Shown here in pieces: positions 63,643-64,000 of a stretch of DNA of 64,000 nucleotides. Below the pieces are notes generated by a model. That model saw nothing but the letters and a program-made list of their open reading frames with translations. It was not told the origin of the DNA and ran no database searches. How positions within the stretch are numbered: the first letter of the stretch is position 1; the number at the start of each line of letters is the position of its first letter. Source of the DNA: Gammaproteobacteria bacterium (GTDB lineage Bacteria > Pseudomonadota > Gammaproteobacteria > Francisellales > CACEW01); the NCBI GenBank assembly GCA_029256015.1, contig JAQSYQ010000001.1, positions 62,001 to 126,000 of the forward strand, written 5' to 3'. The position numbers were made by a program, and so were the translations under genes.

Positions 63643-64000
63643 GAGTGTTCCTCGAGCCATTTTTGCATAGAGTTCATTCTTTGATAGTTAGTTAAATCAA
63701 TTTGAAGCGGAGTAATAGATACATAGTTGTTATAAACTGCGTGGAAATCAGTCCCTTCGCTATCATCCTTCACTTTACCTGAGTCACCTAACCAATAAAT
63801 TCTGCGGCCGCGGCCATCTTCTGTTGGCATAAGAGGCTCTGAAAAATGTCGCTCACCTTGTCTGGTTATTTTCATTCCTTTAATTTCTTCGATCGGGACA
63901 TTGGGGACATTCACATTAAGCACTACTCCGTTTTCCATAGGGGAATGCATAAATTTTTTGACCAAATCACAGGCAATTTTTGCAGAAGTCTCGTAATACA
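63639..64000 (-). CDS. surE: 5'/3'-nucleotidase SurE, 5' end outside window
   Basis: The C-terminal 120 residues of SurE: NGVVLNVNVPNVP, YWLGDSG and GTDFHAVYNNYVSITPLQIDLT are diagnostic. The frame stays open to the edge of the window (reading YYETSAKIACDLV before the first internal start-like TTG), so the N-terminal acidic metal site lies outside. SurE is a nucleoside monophosphate phosphatase of the stationary phase. It is coupled to nlpD by a 4-nt overlap. Confidence 0.93.
   Translation of the reverse strand, partial: YYETSAKIACDLVKKFMHSPMENGVVLNVNVPNVPIEEIKGMKITRQGERHFSEPLMPTEDGRGRRIYWLGDSGKVKDDSEGTDFHAVYNNYVSITPLQIDLTNYQRMNSMQKWLEEHS

Overview
The window looks like part of a gammaproteobacterial chromosome of about 40% G+C, probably from the order Legionellales or a relative. 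The evidence is the syntenic block thrS-infC-rpmI-rplT-pheS-pheT-ihfA-tRNA-Pro, the block yicC-gmk-rpoZ-spoT-ridA-rnr, surE-nlpD, and EpmC. In addition there are several long helical, ankyrin-like or tail-anchored proteins of the kind that host-associated Legionellales carry. The taxonomic placement is inference; there is no 16S rRNA gene here.

Layout. 1-6.5 kb: partial HAD hydrolase, a secreted protein, an MFS exporter, a GH13 glucan-active enzyme, an SPFH/stomatin protein, a 44-residue membrane ORF and a tail-anchored unknown. 6.6-14 kb: GST, TauE/SafE permease, a serine-hydrolase-fold protein that has lost its catalytic motifs, outer-membrane phospholipase PldA, a GNAT acetyltransferase, and a MarR-EmrA-EmrB efflux operon followed by a 322-bp element with inverted repeat ends. 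14.2-17.8 kb: epmC, ung, a PAP2 phosphatase, a cyclophilin and cca. 17.8-28.3 kb: one minus-strand transcription unit in which purL runs by a 1-nt TAATG overlap into five tandem DUF4402-like secreted subunits, a PapD-like chaperone, an atypical outer-membrane usher and a sixth divergent subunit. This chaperone-usher locus is the strongest candidate for an undescribed system.

28.4-36.4 kb: an M17 aminopeptidase with an MFS gene, then pyrD, an M24 aminopeptidase P, deoB, udk, an RRM protein and rpmE. 36.4-39.1 kb: an island of unknown genes (one ankyrin-like, one membrane protein) interspersed with copies of the 3' end of the neighbouring rnr gene. 39.1-48.3 kb: rnr, ridA, spoT, rpoZ, a D-Ala-D-Ala ligase, gmk, yicC, a purine permease and tRNA-Pro. 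48.3-55.4 kb: ihfA, pheT, pheS, rplT, rpmI, infC (AUU start) and thrS. 55.4-64 kb: a 792-residue helical-repeat protein, tRNA-Val, a GNAT, a BrnT/CopG-like toxin-antitoxin pair, a small phosphoglycosyl transferase, a double glycosyltransferase, galU, nlpD and partial surE.

A recurrent theme is dispersed palindromic repeats that have become part of genes: one is translated in frame inside the double glycosyltransferase, one supplies the last codons of pyrD, another supplies the Shine-Dalgarno sequence of pyrD, and one abuts the rplT stop codon. No CRISPR array, transposase gene, rRNA or phage module was seen.
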